Shown here: positions 23,771 to 35,764 of the stretch, one piece after another
Layout: each line of letters opens with the position of its first letter
How positions within the stretch are numbered: the stretch's first letter is position 1
Source of the DNA: Isoetes taiwanensis
Taxonomy: Eukaryota > Streptophyta > Lycopodiopsida > Isoetales > Isoetaceae
Assembly: GCA_021234155.1 (NCBI GenBank)
Contig: JAJEKV010000047.1
Coordinates: 918,494 to 982,493 of the forward strand
Direction of reading: 5' to 3'
Length of the DNA: 64,000 bases
Program-made: the position numbers and the translations under genes
The notes under the pieces: model-generated
The model's input: only the letters and a program-made list of their open reading frames with translations
What the model was told of the DNA's origin: nothing
The model's database searches: none

Positions 23771-24399
23771 ATAAAAATGGTATCCCTGAAGGAACATGGT
23801 ACTAATCAAGAGTTGTAGCTATTTGCAGCGTTCCAACTACTATGCCTAGATCTAGTTGCTATATTACTCTTGGTTTTCATAAAATTCCTCCATTCGTCGA
23901 CCCTTTAATGCCATCATGCTAATTATGAAGATAGTGCGATGGTATCTGAACTTGATCCCTTTCTTGGAAGCCACTCAAGAATGAAATGAGACTGGTTTTT
24001 GGTTTCCTCAAGGTTTGGACATGTCTCCACCAGGTTCTCCAGTTATCCAAGAACTGTTGTTTGTTCTCATGTCTGAGGTGCTTCTTGGTTTACCTGTGCA
24101 AGCCCTGTTCCAAGTGAAGAAAATCTCTCGAATAGCATTCAATTTGTCTAGGCCTTGTCATAAGAACGTATTTCAACTTTTCCATAGAAGAATCATGAAA
24201 GAAACAAAAAAAAAGTGTTGGCTTTGATAAAAGTTAAACTGATCCTAAAAAATCCTGATCCTATAAAGTTGAAATTTGGGAACTTGAAGAACAAATGTTA
24301 GTTTTAATAAATTTTGTATAGCCTGCTTTATGTTGATGCGGAAAATAAAATAAAATAAAAAACACAAGATCGAAATATTAGCCGAGGTTGCTGGAGACG
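23771..24399. other. Intergenic stretch, nothing recognised
   Basis: Short frames only. A repeated AAATAAAATAAAATAAAA run occurs near 24343-24360. Confidence 0.4.
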
Positions 24400-24830
24400 G
24401 CCTGTCGGCTCCGACTGGTCGTTGTTTACTGCAGTGCATTTTTTAGGGGTGGTTTTGACGGGTCGGCGCCGACTGAAGGTCCTCGCTCGCTCTTATAACC
24501 TCGGCTGGAGGTCTGGGTCGCTCTTATTCTGCCGACTGGCTTAGAATAAGCTTAGTTTGCAAAATACTTCAGCTTTCATTCGCTCCAAAAATGCCCAAGT
24601 TTGTGCTTTAGATGAGAAATGCCTAAGCTTATGATTCGATTTGCCCCAGAAATGCCGAAGTTTGTGCTTAGATTTGGATGCCCAAGTAATGCCCAAATTC
24701 GTAGACTGATGCAAGTTTGCATTTTGCTGCGGAATAGCTTAATCCAAGGAAGAAACTGACGATGGCCCATAGACCACATTTTAATTCTGTTCCAACAGCG
24801 GGTCGGCGTCGACTGGCCTCTTGCATAGCA
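24400..24830 (+). repeat. Block with GTCGGCGCCGAC palindromes and AAATGCC-AAGTTTGTGCTT repeats
   Basis: The motif GTCGGCNCCGACTG occurs near 24403 and at 24462-24475 (GTCGGCGCCGAC, a perfect 12-bp palindrome), with a variant GTCGGCGTCGAC at 24802-24813. Between them lie two or three degenerate copies of a roughly 60-bp unit containing AAATGCCCAAGTTTGTGCTT (about 24588 and 24652). No coding sense is visible. It may be a small non-autonomous element; its class is unknown. Confidence 0.5.
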
Positions 24831-26330
24831 TGCATGCCCCTGCCACGTTCATGTTATCATGTTATGTACCATGTTCTATGAAGATAGTCCAACTCAAAAT
24901 TCTCTAGCATATCAGAAGAAGAAAGGCTGCTCGGAATAAGGTAAACGTTCTTAAATTGAGTATTCAGAGAAAGATGTTATATGCTTATGTGCAGGACCAA
25001 ATTTGATGGACAAATTGTACAGATGAGAGGCAGACTTATATGCAGAACCCTTCAAAGATGTAGCTGCAGAACTAGTAATTGATGTCATTGATAAATGGAA
25101 CTTTCCATCAAAATCCAAACTGGAACGAGCTGCTGTGGTACGAAAATGCATTGTCTACCTCTGAGTTATTGCTGCTCTATTATTATGGTTTGAGAAACCA
25201 TCCGGCCTGGTGCAAACCGGCCTGGATATAGAATGGGGCTTATGATTTACATATGTTGGCTGGAAAGGCGCAGGCTACATATTCCCCATTTCTACAAAGG
25301 CATGATGGCTTGAAGATAATTGCACATGTCATTGAGTTGGCCACTACTTGGATCTGTTATCATATACATTGGTTTTGGCATTTTGCAGCCATGTTAGGTA
25401 TGAATCTCCTTCGTTCTATATTGCCTATTAACAGGGTGTTATGTTCTAGAAACAGGTCGATCAAATGAAGGTTTTCCATTGTCGAGGAAAAATTATGATC
25501 TGTTGAAATACTTTGATTTCCATATATACATAATTTACTTATAATTTGAGCCAAGAAGTTCTGCACAAAAGACAACGTTATGATGACTGGGAAAAAACTA
25601 AGGTGGCCCAGTTAAATTTAGATTTTTTTTGCAGCTGATTGCAATCTTGCCTGTGCATGGCGATTGATGACCGTTATGTGAGATGTCCAAAATGTTGTAT
25701 TAAAAGGCATTCTATTCAATCCAAGGGAATGCTATTAAATGACTTCTATGACATTCATTTGAAAGGGAGCATCAGCAAATATGTCAAAGATATGCCTGCA
25801 GCTCAAACTAGAATTGTTGACATATTATATAGATAAATATAACTGCATTTGTGGCGAGCCTTACAGGTACAAAGCAACGCCACGCAAATTGCAATGCATA
25901 TATCTGTGAGAACTTGATTAAGGCAATGAGAATTCCACTACCAGAGGCATCCATTAATCGCTCCGTTTATTTGATTTCACATTCTTAGAACCTGCCACAG
26001 ATCCTGCGTTAAGTCAGCTGATTCGCGAAGAGATGTTTAACAAACAAAAGACAGCCAGCCATGCTAGAATATTTTGTTTCCCATATTTTATGTTTGCTTG
26101 CTTTATTCCATATAGGAAGCAACCTGACATTAGAAAGCAAAGAGGAGGAAGCTCATTAAGTGAACCACTGGTATTTAGGATTCCAAATCTGATACCACAA
26201 CAGGGCAATGCAAACAACAATTTTTCATATCTAACATCCACATCTCTAGCATATGAATTGCCAACGGAATGAGGATAATTAAATACTCCTGTATTATAGG
26301 GTATTATAGATCATCTGGAGGCAAGTTTGG
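24831..26330. other. Intergenic stretch with an unassigned coding-like piece
   Basis: On the + strand at about 25044-25155 the frame KDVAAELVIDVIDKWNF followed by KLERAAVVRKCIVY has protein-like composition but is isolated. A second piece near 25640-25836 reads YVRCPKCCIKRHSI and continues to a stop. I recognise neither. They could be exons or transposase scraps. Confidence 0.3.
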
Positions 26331-26589
26331 TTTGATGCATGTTTATTTGTAACAAAATTGTGATCCATGAATGCCCTTTTATGTTGAAGGGGTCGAGCAT
26401 GGCGATAAATTTCTTGGATAGATTAATATTAGGGAAAATTATTCACTAACATTAATATTAGTGGAAAAAAAGACCAAGATGCCCAAGCAAAAAGACCCTA
26501 AGAAAAGATTTTCCCCTTTTTCATTGTGCTCAACAGTAGATCACTAAAGCTTATCGTTGCTCATCTCTAGCTGATGATAAAAAAGAGAT

Positions 26590-26752
26590 AATTTGGCAGA
26601 CGTATTTACGGTGTTCTTCTTATGCATAGACAGGTGTTTGTGCCTAGTTGGGTCAGCCTATCCACTAGGGTTTTATCTTTATCTGTGCATTGTGTATTGC
26701 GCTTTTGTTCTTGTCAATAAAAAGAGTCTCGCGTCCTTCAAAAAAAAAAAAA
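26590..26752 (+). mobile_element. Poly(A)-tailed retroposon 3' end
   Basis: The end reads TTGTCAATAAAAAGAGTC, then CGTCCTTC and a run of A at about 26740-26751. A related end occurs near 30055-30117 (TTGGTAAAAAATTTGTTCGTCCTTC plus poly(A)), and a weaker one near 33515-33559. This is typical of an L1 or L1-mobilised sequence. The 5' boundary is unknown. Confidence 0.5.
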
Positions 26753-26939
26753 TCGCGGTGGCCTTGGTATCAACAAATGTATTACAAGAAATTTATCGTG
26801 GCAACCTTGTCTCTTACCGACTCACTTACAATTTGGAAATCTGTATGAAGTTCAAAAAAGATGTGTGATGCCACCTCCTGAATGTTATTCCTGCCAGTTT
26901 AAGAATGGTGTAATAACTTAATGTCTTAAAATGCAGGTT

Positions 26940-27880
26940 TTAAACGAAAGAGAGCTTTCCATTTGTCCTTTAGCTTCACTGGCCCCTTTTTGGATCTGAA
27001 GCGCATGGAATCTTGGTTATCTGGGCATCTACACAAATCAGGGCTTTCTGCATATCGGTCTATCAAGCTTGTGGCCAAAGATCGATGCTGTTTTCTTCTG
27101 ATGTTTGAGTCTCCTGAGCTGGTGGTTCAAATCATAGAACGACGTGTTGATTTGATTTGGAAACATTTCTTATTGTATCAACATTATGTTTCTGGTTCTT
27201 TTCCAGGTAAGCCAAGTGCCTTACATGCCATGTTCTAGATTGCTATTGAAGATTGTCCTCCGATGTTTCAAGATTCTATGTCCATTTCTTTCTAAGTCCG
27301 TTTCAGCCATTGCTAATGAGATTGGACTTCATTTGCAACATGCTATAACCAATGGCATTACCAAGATTTGTGTAGCGCTGCCCATTCATCGTGCTATGCG
27401 TCAGAGTTCTTCATAGTGGGCCCATGTTGTTTTCTTTCAAGCTACATTTGTTAAATGGTAGAGTTAGCTCTCATGTTTCTTGAGGCCCCACTCTTTGCGC
27501 AATACCGTAAGTCTCACCAGCAGGTCTCTCCATAGGCGTCTGATGCATCTCCTGCTCCTAGCTCTGCTCCTTCTTTTGTGGATGTCTCTCATCCCTATGG
27601 ATCACAAAGGCAAAGGCTGGATAAGATTCAATGATTGCAAAAGCAAGTTAAAGAGGTTTGTGGACAATATATGGATATTGATCATCGTGGCACCCACCCA
27701 CCACCTAAACATTCACATGCTCTTCACCAACCTCAAATTTTAGCTAAAGGTTTTAATACCTCTTCATCTCAGCTCTCCCCACGACTTGCTTTATGTGATT
27801 CTACACCTTCTCTTGCATATGGTCGCTTTGCTCTACTTAAATGGACTAATTTAGTCAAAGATAATACTGCCTTGACGTAG
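26940..27880 (+). pseudogene. Possible LINE ORF1 (DUF4283-like) remnant
   Basis: The + strand frame from 26945 reads RAFHLSFSFTGPFLDLKRME, CCFLLMFESPELV and DLIWKHFLLYQHYVSGSFPG. After a frameshift VSAIANEIGLHLQ and ITKICVALPIHRA follow. The spacing resembles the plant L1 ORF1 N-terminal DUF4283 domain and its IANALG / ARICVEL-like segment, but the match is loose. Later frames to 27880 are Ser/Pro/His-rich. It could belong with the L1-type ORF2 end at 22780-23770, but the order on this strand (ORF2 first) argues for a separate copy. Confidence 0.35.
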
Positions 27881-29394
27881 GCCCAATATACTTCAAATTC
27901 CGTGAGATTCCGATAGTCCCATCTGATTTTACTCCATTACAAGTTTAATGCAGGTAGTCCCTTAAACGATGTCGTAACTCCTTTTACTTATCTAGTATGG
28001 AGTAAGTACACAGTGCCTCTAGCAACATTTTCTTATGTGTTGCCACATTTTGGCAACATAGAAGAGCTGTGTCCATACATCATACTTTTTGCTATTATTT
28101 GGCTTGATATATATGTGCATGAGCTAATGGACCATGGATCTTGAAGACATCTATCTTTGAAGACTTGGGAATGTTATGAATGAAGGGAGGACGTTGATAT
28201 AGGCATTGCAAGAAAAAATTTTGATCAACTAGAGCATTTGTGAAGACTTGGAGTTTTTGAAAATAGTGCCTGAACTTATAATTTTGGCTATCTTTGTTCT
28301 CTCAACAATCCTAAAAATAGTTCAGGCCAAGAATAGACCTTTTTACCTAATCTAACAGCCTAGTCATAGCCAATTGTCTTGAAATGATCTTATCCATGCT
28401 AAGAAACCTACCCACGCACTAAAATCCAAAGAAAATTGCACGAATCAAGCAAGCACAAAATGACAAAAACAGGGATTATAGAAAGGGATTTTGTATTAGA
28501 TGAATTTAGGAAGGCTTTTACATGAAGGACGAGTTGTATATCATTGGTGAAAACTGGATCCTTTGTGACTGAAGCAATACTTGAAGAAATTCTTCATTTT
28601 TCTGAAAATATTCTGTGCCCATGCCCTCAAAGCTTGGGTTAGTATGTATAATGTCCTATATGATGCTCACATCAATGAAAATCTGCCTTTGGTAAGAAGT
28701 TTCTACTGCATTTACATTTGGGAGTGCTTAGCAACGGTCAAGTTAATTTTTGGTGAAAGTTTTGAAAAAAACAGTTTGTGCATTATCTCAGAGTTTGTAA
28801 ACAAGTGTTATGAAGTGTTAGAAAGTGTAGAAGGAAAGAAAAGACCATAATAATTGCAAGACTGCATTGCTTAAACATCCATAGTTCGTAGTTACAAGAA
28901 TATAGAGTCAAATTTGAAAGCATATTGCATAAACATTGTTTGCAAATGTCTAGCTTATGTTCAATATGCTAAAAAAAAAAAGGGATCGAAAAGTATCTAA
29001 AAAGAGCTAAAAAATCTCTAAGTTCTAGGGTACTATTGCATTATGACAATCTGCCAGGCTAAAATTGATTTTTCAGAGCATAATTGCATATCTTTTGTGG
29101 AAAGAACCTGATGCCCTTTGCTTGCAAGTCTGTCAAAGATTGTACCAGGTGTCTGAAGTGAAAAGTTGTCATTTGAAAAAGTTAAATCGGCCTAAATTTT
29201 GATCCACTTTGAACTCATTTTTCTCCATCATCTAATTCCAAATTAGATGAAAAATTTTCCAACATGTTTCTACAACTTTTCTTTGATAGAAATTTCGCAC
29301 TGGTTAAATTTTCTGCCAAATTTGGAGTCGATTCTCTCCACATCCCAGATCCAAATTGAGCCAATTTTTTTCTCACATCTCACAACAATTTTTC
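27881..29394. other. Intergenic stretch, nothing recognised
   Basis: A + strand frame at 28581-28850 is open for 89 codons, but its composition follows the AT-rich background and I recognise no domain. A poly(A)-like run lies at 28970-28981. Confidence 0.4.
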
Positions 29395-29620
29395 TCTAAT
29401 TTCTCCCTCAAAAATCTCTTGAAAAAGATCAGTATAGCTTGAGATATTTAGATCTGACTGCAAGTGCCTCATTTTGCTTTAGGGATCCTAAAGTGATTGA
29501 AACTTTTTTGCAGGTTTTGCACAAAGATTGGTTGTCTTAAGCAACCTAGAAATTCTAACCATGTAGAATCCACTGAGATTGATCCAAATACTAGGTTTTG
29601 GATCAACATTTTTGTTCCTA
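29395..29620 (+). repeat. Dispersed repeat R1, first copy
   Basis: Contains TATAGCTTGAGATATTTAGA, a CTAAAGTGATTGA segment, TTTTGCACAAAGATTGGTTG and a GTAGAATCCACTGAG stretch. A second copy with the same order lies at 29820-30035, and a third, more diverged copy at 56640-56810. No coding potential was seen and the family is unknown. Confidence 0.7.
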
Positions 29621-29689
29621 CAGCTTTTCCCTAATAGTCATTTCAAACATCAACCCAGAATCGCACTCTGAACTGTTGGGTGTCAAAAC

Positions 29690-29815
29690 CCACAGACGTA
29701 ATGTAAAGTGGTTGGGGGCAGGGCCCAACCAAGCAATGTAGTGTGGTGTGTGGTCACATGTCCAGTTGGATGCTGCCTAGTGGCGTGACGTTAAAATACT
29801 ATCTATCTATCTATC
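29690..29815 (+). mobile_element. Short retroposon-like end with (CTAT)n tail
   Basis: A segment with GTAAAGTGGTTGGGGGCAGG and GATGCTGCCTAGTGGCGTGA ends in TTAAAATA and five CTAT units at 29793-29815. A reverse-strand relative (GGTGGTTGGGCGCAGGACCC) lies near 42250-42280. It splits two copies of repeat R1. The layout resembles the microsatellite-tailed LINE ends here, but the sequence differs. Confidence 0.4.
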
Positions 29816-29819
29816 TAAT

Positions 29820-30117
29820 CTTTCTTTAGAATTTATTTGAAAAGGATTAGTATGGCTTGAGATATTTAGATCTCAATGCAACTGCCTTATTTTTCTTTAG
29901 GGATTCTAAAGTGATTGATACTCTTTTGTAGATTTTGCACAAAGATTGGTTGCCTTAAGAAACTTAGGAGTTCTAATCATGTAGAAACCACTGGGGTTGA
30001 TCCAAGTGCCACGATTTGGATTAACATTGTGCTTAGACATCTAAATGCGAAATGTTCATTTTGTACTTTTTCTTGTTGGTAAAAAATTTGTTCGTCCTTC
30101 AAAAAAAAAAAAAAAAA
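29820..30117 (+). repeat. Dispersed repeat R1, second copy, ending in poly(A)
   Basis: Matches 29395-29620 in order (TATGGCTTGAGATATTTAGA, CTAAAGTGATTGA, TTTTGCACAAAGATTGGTTG, GTAGAAACCACTG). It continues into TTCGTCCTTC and a run of about 16 A at 30101-30116, resembling the poly(A) end near 26740. R1 may therefore be part of a poly(A)-tailed retroposon. Confidence 0.65.
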
Positions 30118-30754
30118 CTCAAGGTTTGTGAAGTTTAGGTAGAATGTATGCCGTGAATATATATATTCTATAGACACATCGCTATATAAGCCAAGGCAAC
30201 TGACTTGTACAAGTGCAGCCCAACATGTGTAATATATTGGCCTAAACGTTATAAGTGGGTGACGTCTAGCATGGGAACCAAGTTATTTATATAACTTACC
30301 CACTGCCACTTAAACTCATATATTTCACAAGAGACATTACCACTCTTTGAGTCTTCATTTGATTATTAACGACCTATGAGAATTTCATGACCAATGGACT
30401 CATCCATATGTTGATATGATTGTTCAAACGTTAAAGAAATTCAGTTTCTGCAACAGTCTACAATTGCATTCTTCAAAATTCTAGCACAAAATTGTCTAAG
30501 CCTTGCTAAATATGGAAGAAAGCAATTTATTATGATAAAACACATTGTTTGCATGTTTTCATGTTTGATCGCTATTCTCTGACATAAGTTGAAGTCGCTA
30601 ACCATATTTTGCATCAAAATGCTGCATGAGGTTGGAGAATTATTTCTCTTATATCATTAAAGTTTTGACTTCAGTCTTGTAACAATGAGTTTTTAACTAT
30701 ATGAGCTATAGTCGAAGGTATATGAATTTTAAAGTGAACCATACAAATGAATCA
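30118..30754. other. Intergenic stretch, nothing recognised
   Basis: AT-rich; no frame, RNA gene or repeat motif recognised. Confidence 0.4.
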
Positions 30755-30860
30755 TTTATTTTTGGGTTGCCCCTAGGGGGGCAAACCCTCGTTTATGTGG
30801 GTATGTAGGCATATTCAGGTATATGCCAGCATATGCCTAGCATATGCTGGTGACTGCTCC
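30755..30860 (+). repeat. Dispersed repeat R2 with CCCCTAGGGG palindrome, first copy
   Basis: TTATTTTTGGGTTGCCCCTA is followed by GGGGGGCAAACCC, then a region rich in GCATATGCC/GCATATTC motifs. The same order (TTTTTGGGTTGCCCCTAGGG then GCATATGCCGATATATGCC) recurs at 47165-47250, where the palindrome TTGCCCCTAGGGGCAA is perfect. This looks like the end of a mobile element. Confidence 0.6.
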
Positions 30861-33774
30861 AAACTGCTGCTGCCTGTAAACTCTCGGTCATCCAGCCCCA
30901 TTCCTGCAGGCGTAGCTATGGCGCCGCTCGACCATACTGCATGGCAGTTATTTACCATACTGCATTCTTCTCTATTCTTATCGCATTTTTTTTCGACCGA
31001 CTCTGTTTTGTGCATGGCGGATGTGCTAGACCGTTGGTATGGTGGATGTTCTTCTATATAATAAACTTTTCTGGCAAGTAAATCCAGATTCTCTATTGAT
31101 GTAACAGCATAGATGCCGGATGTCTGGGTTTTGTTGCCAGATTTCTCATCCGCTTCATCTAACCTTTTTGGTGTTGCAGGGATTTGATCGGCCTGTGGTA
31201 TCTCTCTGATATGGCCTGCTATGTAACTGGCCTGGGGTTTTCTTTGCAAGGCATTGAATGGGTTCTATTTTTGTGGCCCTATCTCATTTTTCTGCTAGGT
31301 GATGATTGGCATGATGATCGACCTCCGATGCCTGGTTTTTCATTGCACATCTACATCCCTGGTAGGCTTCTCTGAATGTGTTCCATTTAACCGTATATTT
31401 GAGCCAGAAAGGGAGCCATTAACTGTGGTTTGATTTTATTGTGCTTTGATTTTGTTGACCGTGGAAGGAGATCAGCCCCAATTTGAAAGCATAAATTGTT
31501 AAAACTTTGTTGTACTTGGAAATCGGATAGATGCGCACGGGGGCTTTTATGCTAATTCATTTCGGTTGATAATCACCCCTTTGGACCCTTGCATTGGGAA
31601 CAAATTTGCCTTTCAATTGGTTTTCCAGAAGCGGTTTATTTAAAGGTGGGTACAAGAAGTCAAGCTCGGGCCTGTGCTTGCGAGCTGCAGTTTCATGCCA
31701 TATAGCTGATTTACACACATATTGTTTACACAAATATCTGATTTTTGCAGAACAACATTATGTGGCAAATGCCACTATCTTCGTTGGCAACATCATGCTT
31801 AGTTGCTACATCATTGGTCACAACTATCTCACATATTTCTGATTTTATCATCCAATATTACGTCATGCAATATGTAAATGGTCATCGCAATTTTGTTATT
31901 GCCGATTCAACTATAATCTATAGAATGATATATTTAAAAACCTCATATGTTTTCAACTCACATGATAAACCACGCAGAGTAGGCGATCATTATTTTTTGA
32001 TGATCTTCACAATTGTTCACACAACTATCTTGTTGAAGTGCATATGTTATCTAGCGATAAAATAAATCTACGGTTATAGATATGCGGGATCATCCCCATC
32101 TATGCAAAGGAGAAGCAAAGCAAAGCTGAAACCGATTGATCTAAAATATAAGGTATGTTATTCATAAATATCGATAGAAGCACATTTGGTTAGAGCATCA
32201 AACAACATGAGTTTTTATATGCAAATTTTATGTCATTAAGAGGCAACAAATGCGTTCCCAAGTTGAGAATGTTAATCGGATCTAGGAAAGCTCTAGTTTC
32301 TACATGCATGGGATGCGTGCCATCTACAATTGAAGGTTGTGCGACTTACGGAAACAAGCATAGCGACATTTAGCTCCTTCCTATCTTTGAGATTGATAAT
32401 TATGATTTGTTGGATCTTCCAACAGCAAATTGGACCTTGTTGACACCAGGTATAGTGTCTAAGTTTTCTTCTGCTGCCATCATCGTTGTTGTGAAACTGA
32501 CTCATTGTATTGTGTTCTAACATCTACTGACTCAATGTACATATGGTACCATGTCTTCAGCATCCGAAGTCTCCATCAAACCTGCTGCATTGCCACATTA
32601 TCTCATCATCACACATCCATCTGCCCACAACAAGTATAGATGATAGATCGTCATAGCTACAAGCATGTAGGTCCTCTATGTGACCGTCTACCTAAATTAC
32701 GTCATCCTTTTCATCACCTGTCTGATAACTTGCACTTTTCTCCAAAATATGGCCTAGCATGGAATTGACTGCATGTGAAATGAAATTATTCCTTTTTATC
32801 CCATAGCATCTTAAAGCATGTGTTTAGGTTTCATGATAAGTGACTAGATCTTTGGTACAATCTGTATAGGAGAAGAGATGTGAATTTTGGATTTGTGTCT
32901 CTTTATGGTACTATATGTTACCTGTGCAGTTCCAACCAAGGCACCATAATTTCAGGAAGTACAATGACTCCTTGGTTAACCATGGCTATGGAAGCTTCAA
33001 GTCTTGTTTGCATTTCTGTCAACTCTGGATAAGAAATTCCAAGCCTGACATATGAACATGTGTGCATTAGTTTCTATTAATCGCACATATTGAATTATAA
33101 TGAATCCAAAATAACTTATTGGCTACTGTGCTGAAATAATATCAATACTACATCAAAAAACACTAAAGAACATGAATAATGCCATTCGCATCTAAGTAGA
33201 GATTGACACCCTATTATTAGAAATTGTCGGGGGCAGTTAAGCTATTTGCAAAATTACATTGTGGCATCGAGGGAAGAACAATTATTCTGCTTACTCAGGT
33301 TTCTCAGGTTTCTGATAATTTCTCTATCCGTGGGGTAGAAGCATAAAAGGGTGATTGATTTTTTTGTATATTGATGTAGAAATTTGAACTGGGTTAAAGT
33401 GTTTATAATGTACATTTTGAATTTTACATGGAGTTGCCTATCATTAATAAAGGCGGTTGACGTACAATATTCTCCATAATTATACCAAATCCTCCCGAAA
33501 TCTTGTACTAGTTTCTCTATCAATAAAATCTAAATATCTTGCCTACAAAAAAAAAAAAATCTTGGCGCACATTTTGAACTTTCCTCAATCGATCAAACAT
33601 GGCTCCGAATTCTACCTTAAGGAAAACTTGCCCCGAATCGATTATAACTGCTCCTAAATCGAATGCATTTCAAGAAACAAATGTATCTTGAAGAAATTGA
33701 AATCCCTTTCCTTCAAGCAATAATACAAATCCCTTCAAGCAGTAATACAAATCTGGTTAGTAATCTGATTTTTT
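30861..33774. other. Intergenic stretch, nothing firmly recognised
   Basis: A + strand frame at about 31178-31375 reads GLIGLWYLSDMACYVTGLGF, ending before GRLL; its composition is protein-like but I do not recognise it. Other frames are AT-driven. A poly(A)-like end (CAATAAAATCTAAATATC then a run of A) lies at 33519-33559. Confidence 0.35.
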
Positions 33775-35490
33775 GTGCAGGATGTTGTATCCCCTTTCTG
33801 CAAAATGGATCGATATCTTAAAGCACCAGTTGAAGAAGAAACTATGGAAGAAGGATTGGACTCTCATGCAAGCACTTCCGAGTTCAGTTTCGATGTCGGG
33901 TTTGTAGGTTCAATCCTCCCTATCCCCTTAGCCAGCGGTGGGGCATTGATGAAGTTTCTTAGGCATCTTCTAGACCCACGCACCCTTATAGCTTGCATCT
34001 CCTCCCCTTGACAAGCAAAAGAAAATCGAAAGCAATGTGCAATGCCTTAGAGGGTTTGTAGGGGCATCTTCTAGACCAGCACCCTGGATGCATTGACAAA
34101 GCCAATTAGAAGAAAGGTGAATCTTCTGTAAAAAATCTCATAATGAATGAGGTATCTACTTTGACTCCAAAACAAACAAAGTATATTTTCAAGAAGATTA
34201 TTGCGGGACAAAAGATTGCAATTCCTATTTGAGCCAGTCATTGGAAGGCCTCAAGAGGCTATCGTGAAAAGCAGTCTGGTAAAGAATTTAAAGGATGGCC
34301 TCAAGGCGTCAAACATGCAAATAGCAATGACAAACTTGCTGCAAAGCATTACGTACTATCTATGGTGGTTGGAGAGGAAGGAGAATTACAGAAGACTTCA
34401 CTAGCACTAAGTTCTTTGAAAATACATCCTAGAAATATGAAACTAGCGGTGGAGAGAAGGAAAAGAATGTCACTAGGTGGAACAAATCTATGGGCATTAG
34501 CGTGTGAAATCAAGAACAAATACTATAGATCATGCTATGAAGGATATGGTTTGCTTTCAGTTTTGGTTAGATAACTCAAAGGTTTCACCAAAAATTAGAG
34601 ATGTCATGAAGAAGAGGACACAACCAATTCAATATATTGACATTACACGTACAAGCGTAATTTAAAATAATGTAATTGCATCTTTTTTTTTGCGAGAATA
34701 AAGATGTTTTTATTTTGTAACTGCTTGATGTAAAGTTTATATGCATTTCTTTACTTTTGAATGTAATGTAGATCTTTGGTCTGCACTAGTTTGCTCTACA
34801 TGGAAATGTCAAATTATTTCATGGCAACCATTACATGTATATTTGTTTACATGTATATTACGGATGTATTGTAGATGTGGCGGTAACTAAGAAGAAATTA
34901 TTGTGGAGATGTATTAATTGTCAAAAAATTATGTGACTTCATAGTAAATGAAGTAAAATTCATGTCGGGAATGTACACGTATGTGTGGAGTTAGGTCTTG
35001 AATATGTAAAAGATTTGTATGTAATGTAATGTAATGAGGTGACTAATTTTATTTCAATTTACCTTATTGTGCCTAATTATTCCGTAATTTTGTGGATCTA
35101 AGATCCGTGAGGTTCGATTGGGCTTAGGCAATTTGAATACTTAAAACCTTTCTTTATTGAAAAGCTAAAGGAAAGAAAGTTTACATGTTGCTTGGTGTGC
35201 GGAAACATGAGCAATCGCATCTCGCATGCTGCATATTTAATTTTGATGAGTGTCAAGACTCATGAAAATTGTTCGTGCAATAGGTGTGTGCGATCCGAAG
35301 CTCATGCCGGAATATGTCAAGCCAAGAACAAGACATTTGATAATGTTAGCACATTTTGGAGTGGCTATGGTAAGGTGACAGCAGTTGTGCAACGAGTGGC
35401 ATAAGCTACAATGTATCAAATCGGGACAGGAAATTGTAGGGAAATAATTAATTGAGTTGTGTCCAAGAGAATACAATGAGTTGTGATTGA
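33775..35490 (+). pseudogene. Decayed uncharacterised Cys-rich repeat-family protein
   Basis: Two + strand parts survive. The first (about 34340-34660, two frames) reads LKIHPRNMKLAVERRKRM and TNLWALACEIKNK, then FQFWLDNSKVSPKIRDVMKK. The second (about 35130-35480) reads LKPFFIEKLKERKFTCCLVC, then THENCSCNRC, GICQAKNKTFDNVSTFWSGY and a short CPREYNEL. The order (basic helix, FW-x4-S-V-SP-x2-R-DV segment, then Cys clusters CC-x2-C and C-x-C-x2-C) reminds me of an uncharacterised protein repeated in seed-free plant genomes, possibly a transposon product. That is memory, not a search. Stops and frameshifts make it inactive. A frame at 33802-34011 may be its 5' part. Confidence 0.45.
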
Positions 35491-35520
35491 TCAAACGCTT
35501 GATTGGGTGCCTATGGTTAC

Positions 35521-35728
35521 GGGCATGTGTGTAGTGGTGTGGTGGTATGATGTGGTGTGGTGGAGTGTGGTGGTGGGGTGTGGTGATATGTGATGTGGTG
35601 TGGCGGTGCCGGAGTGTGGGGGGTGTGGTGGTGGTGGTGTGTGGTGTGGTGTTGTGTTGTGGATTGTGGTGTTATGTGGTGGAGTGTGGTGGTGGTGGTG
35701 AAGTGTGGTGGAGGGTGGCAGTGTGGCA
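35521..35728 (+). repeat. G/T-rich low-complexity tract
   Basis: About 200 bp built of GTGGTG, GTGGTGTG and GTGGTGGTGG units, with almost no A or C. Long frames on both strands (His/Thr/Pro-rich on the - strand) are artefacts. The closely spaced GG and GGG runs could fold as a G-quadruplex. Confidence 0.9.
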
Positions 35729-35764
35729 CAAGGGGTCCAATGTTGTGCTGGCACGCCAAAAACT

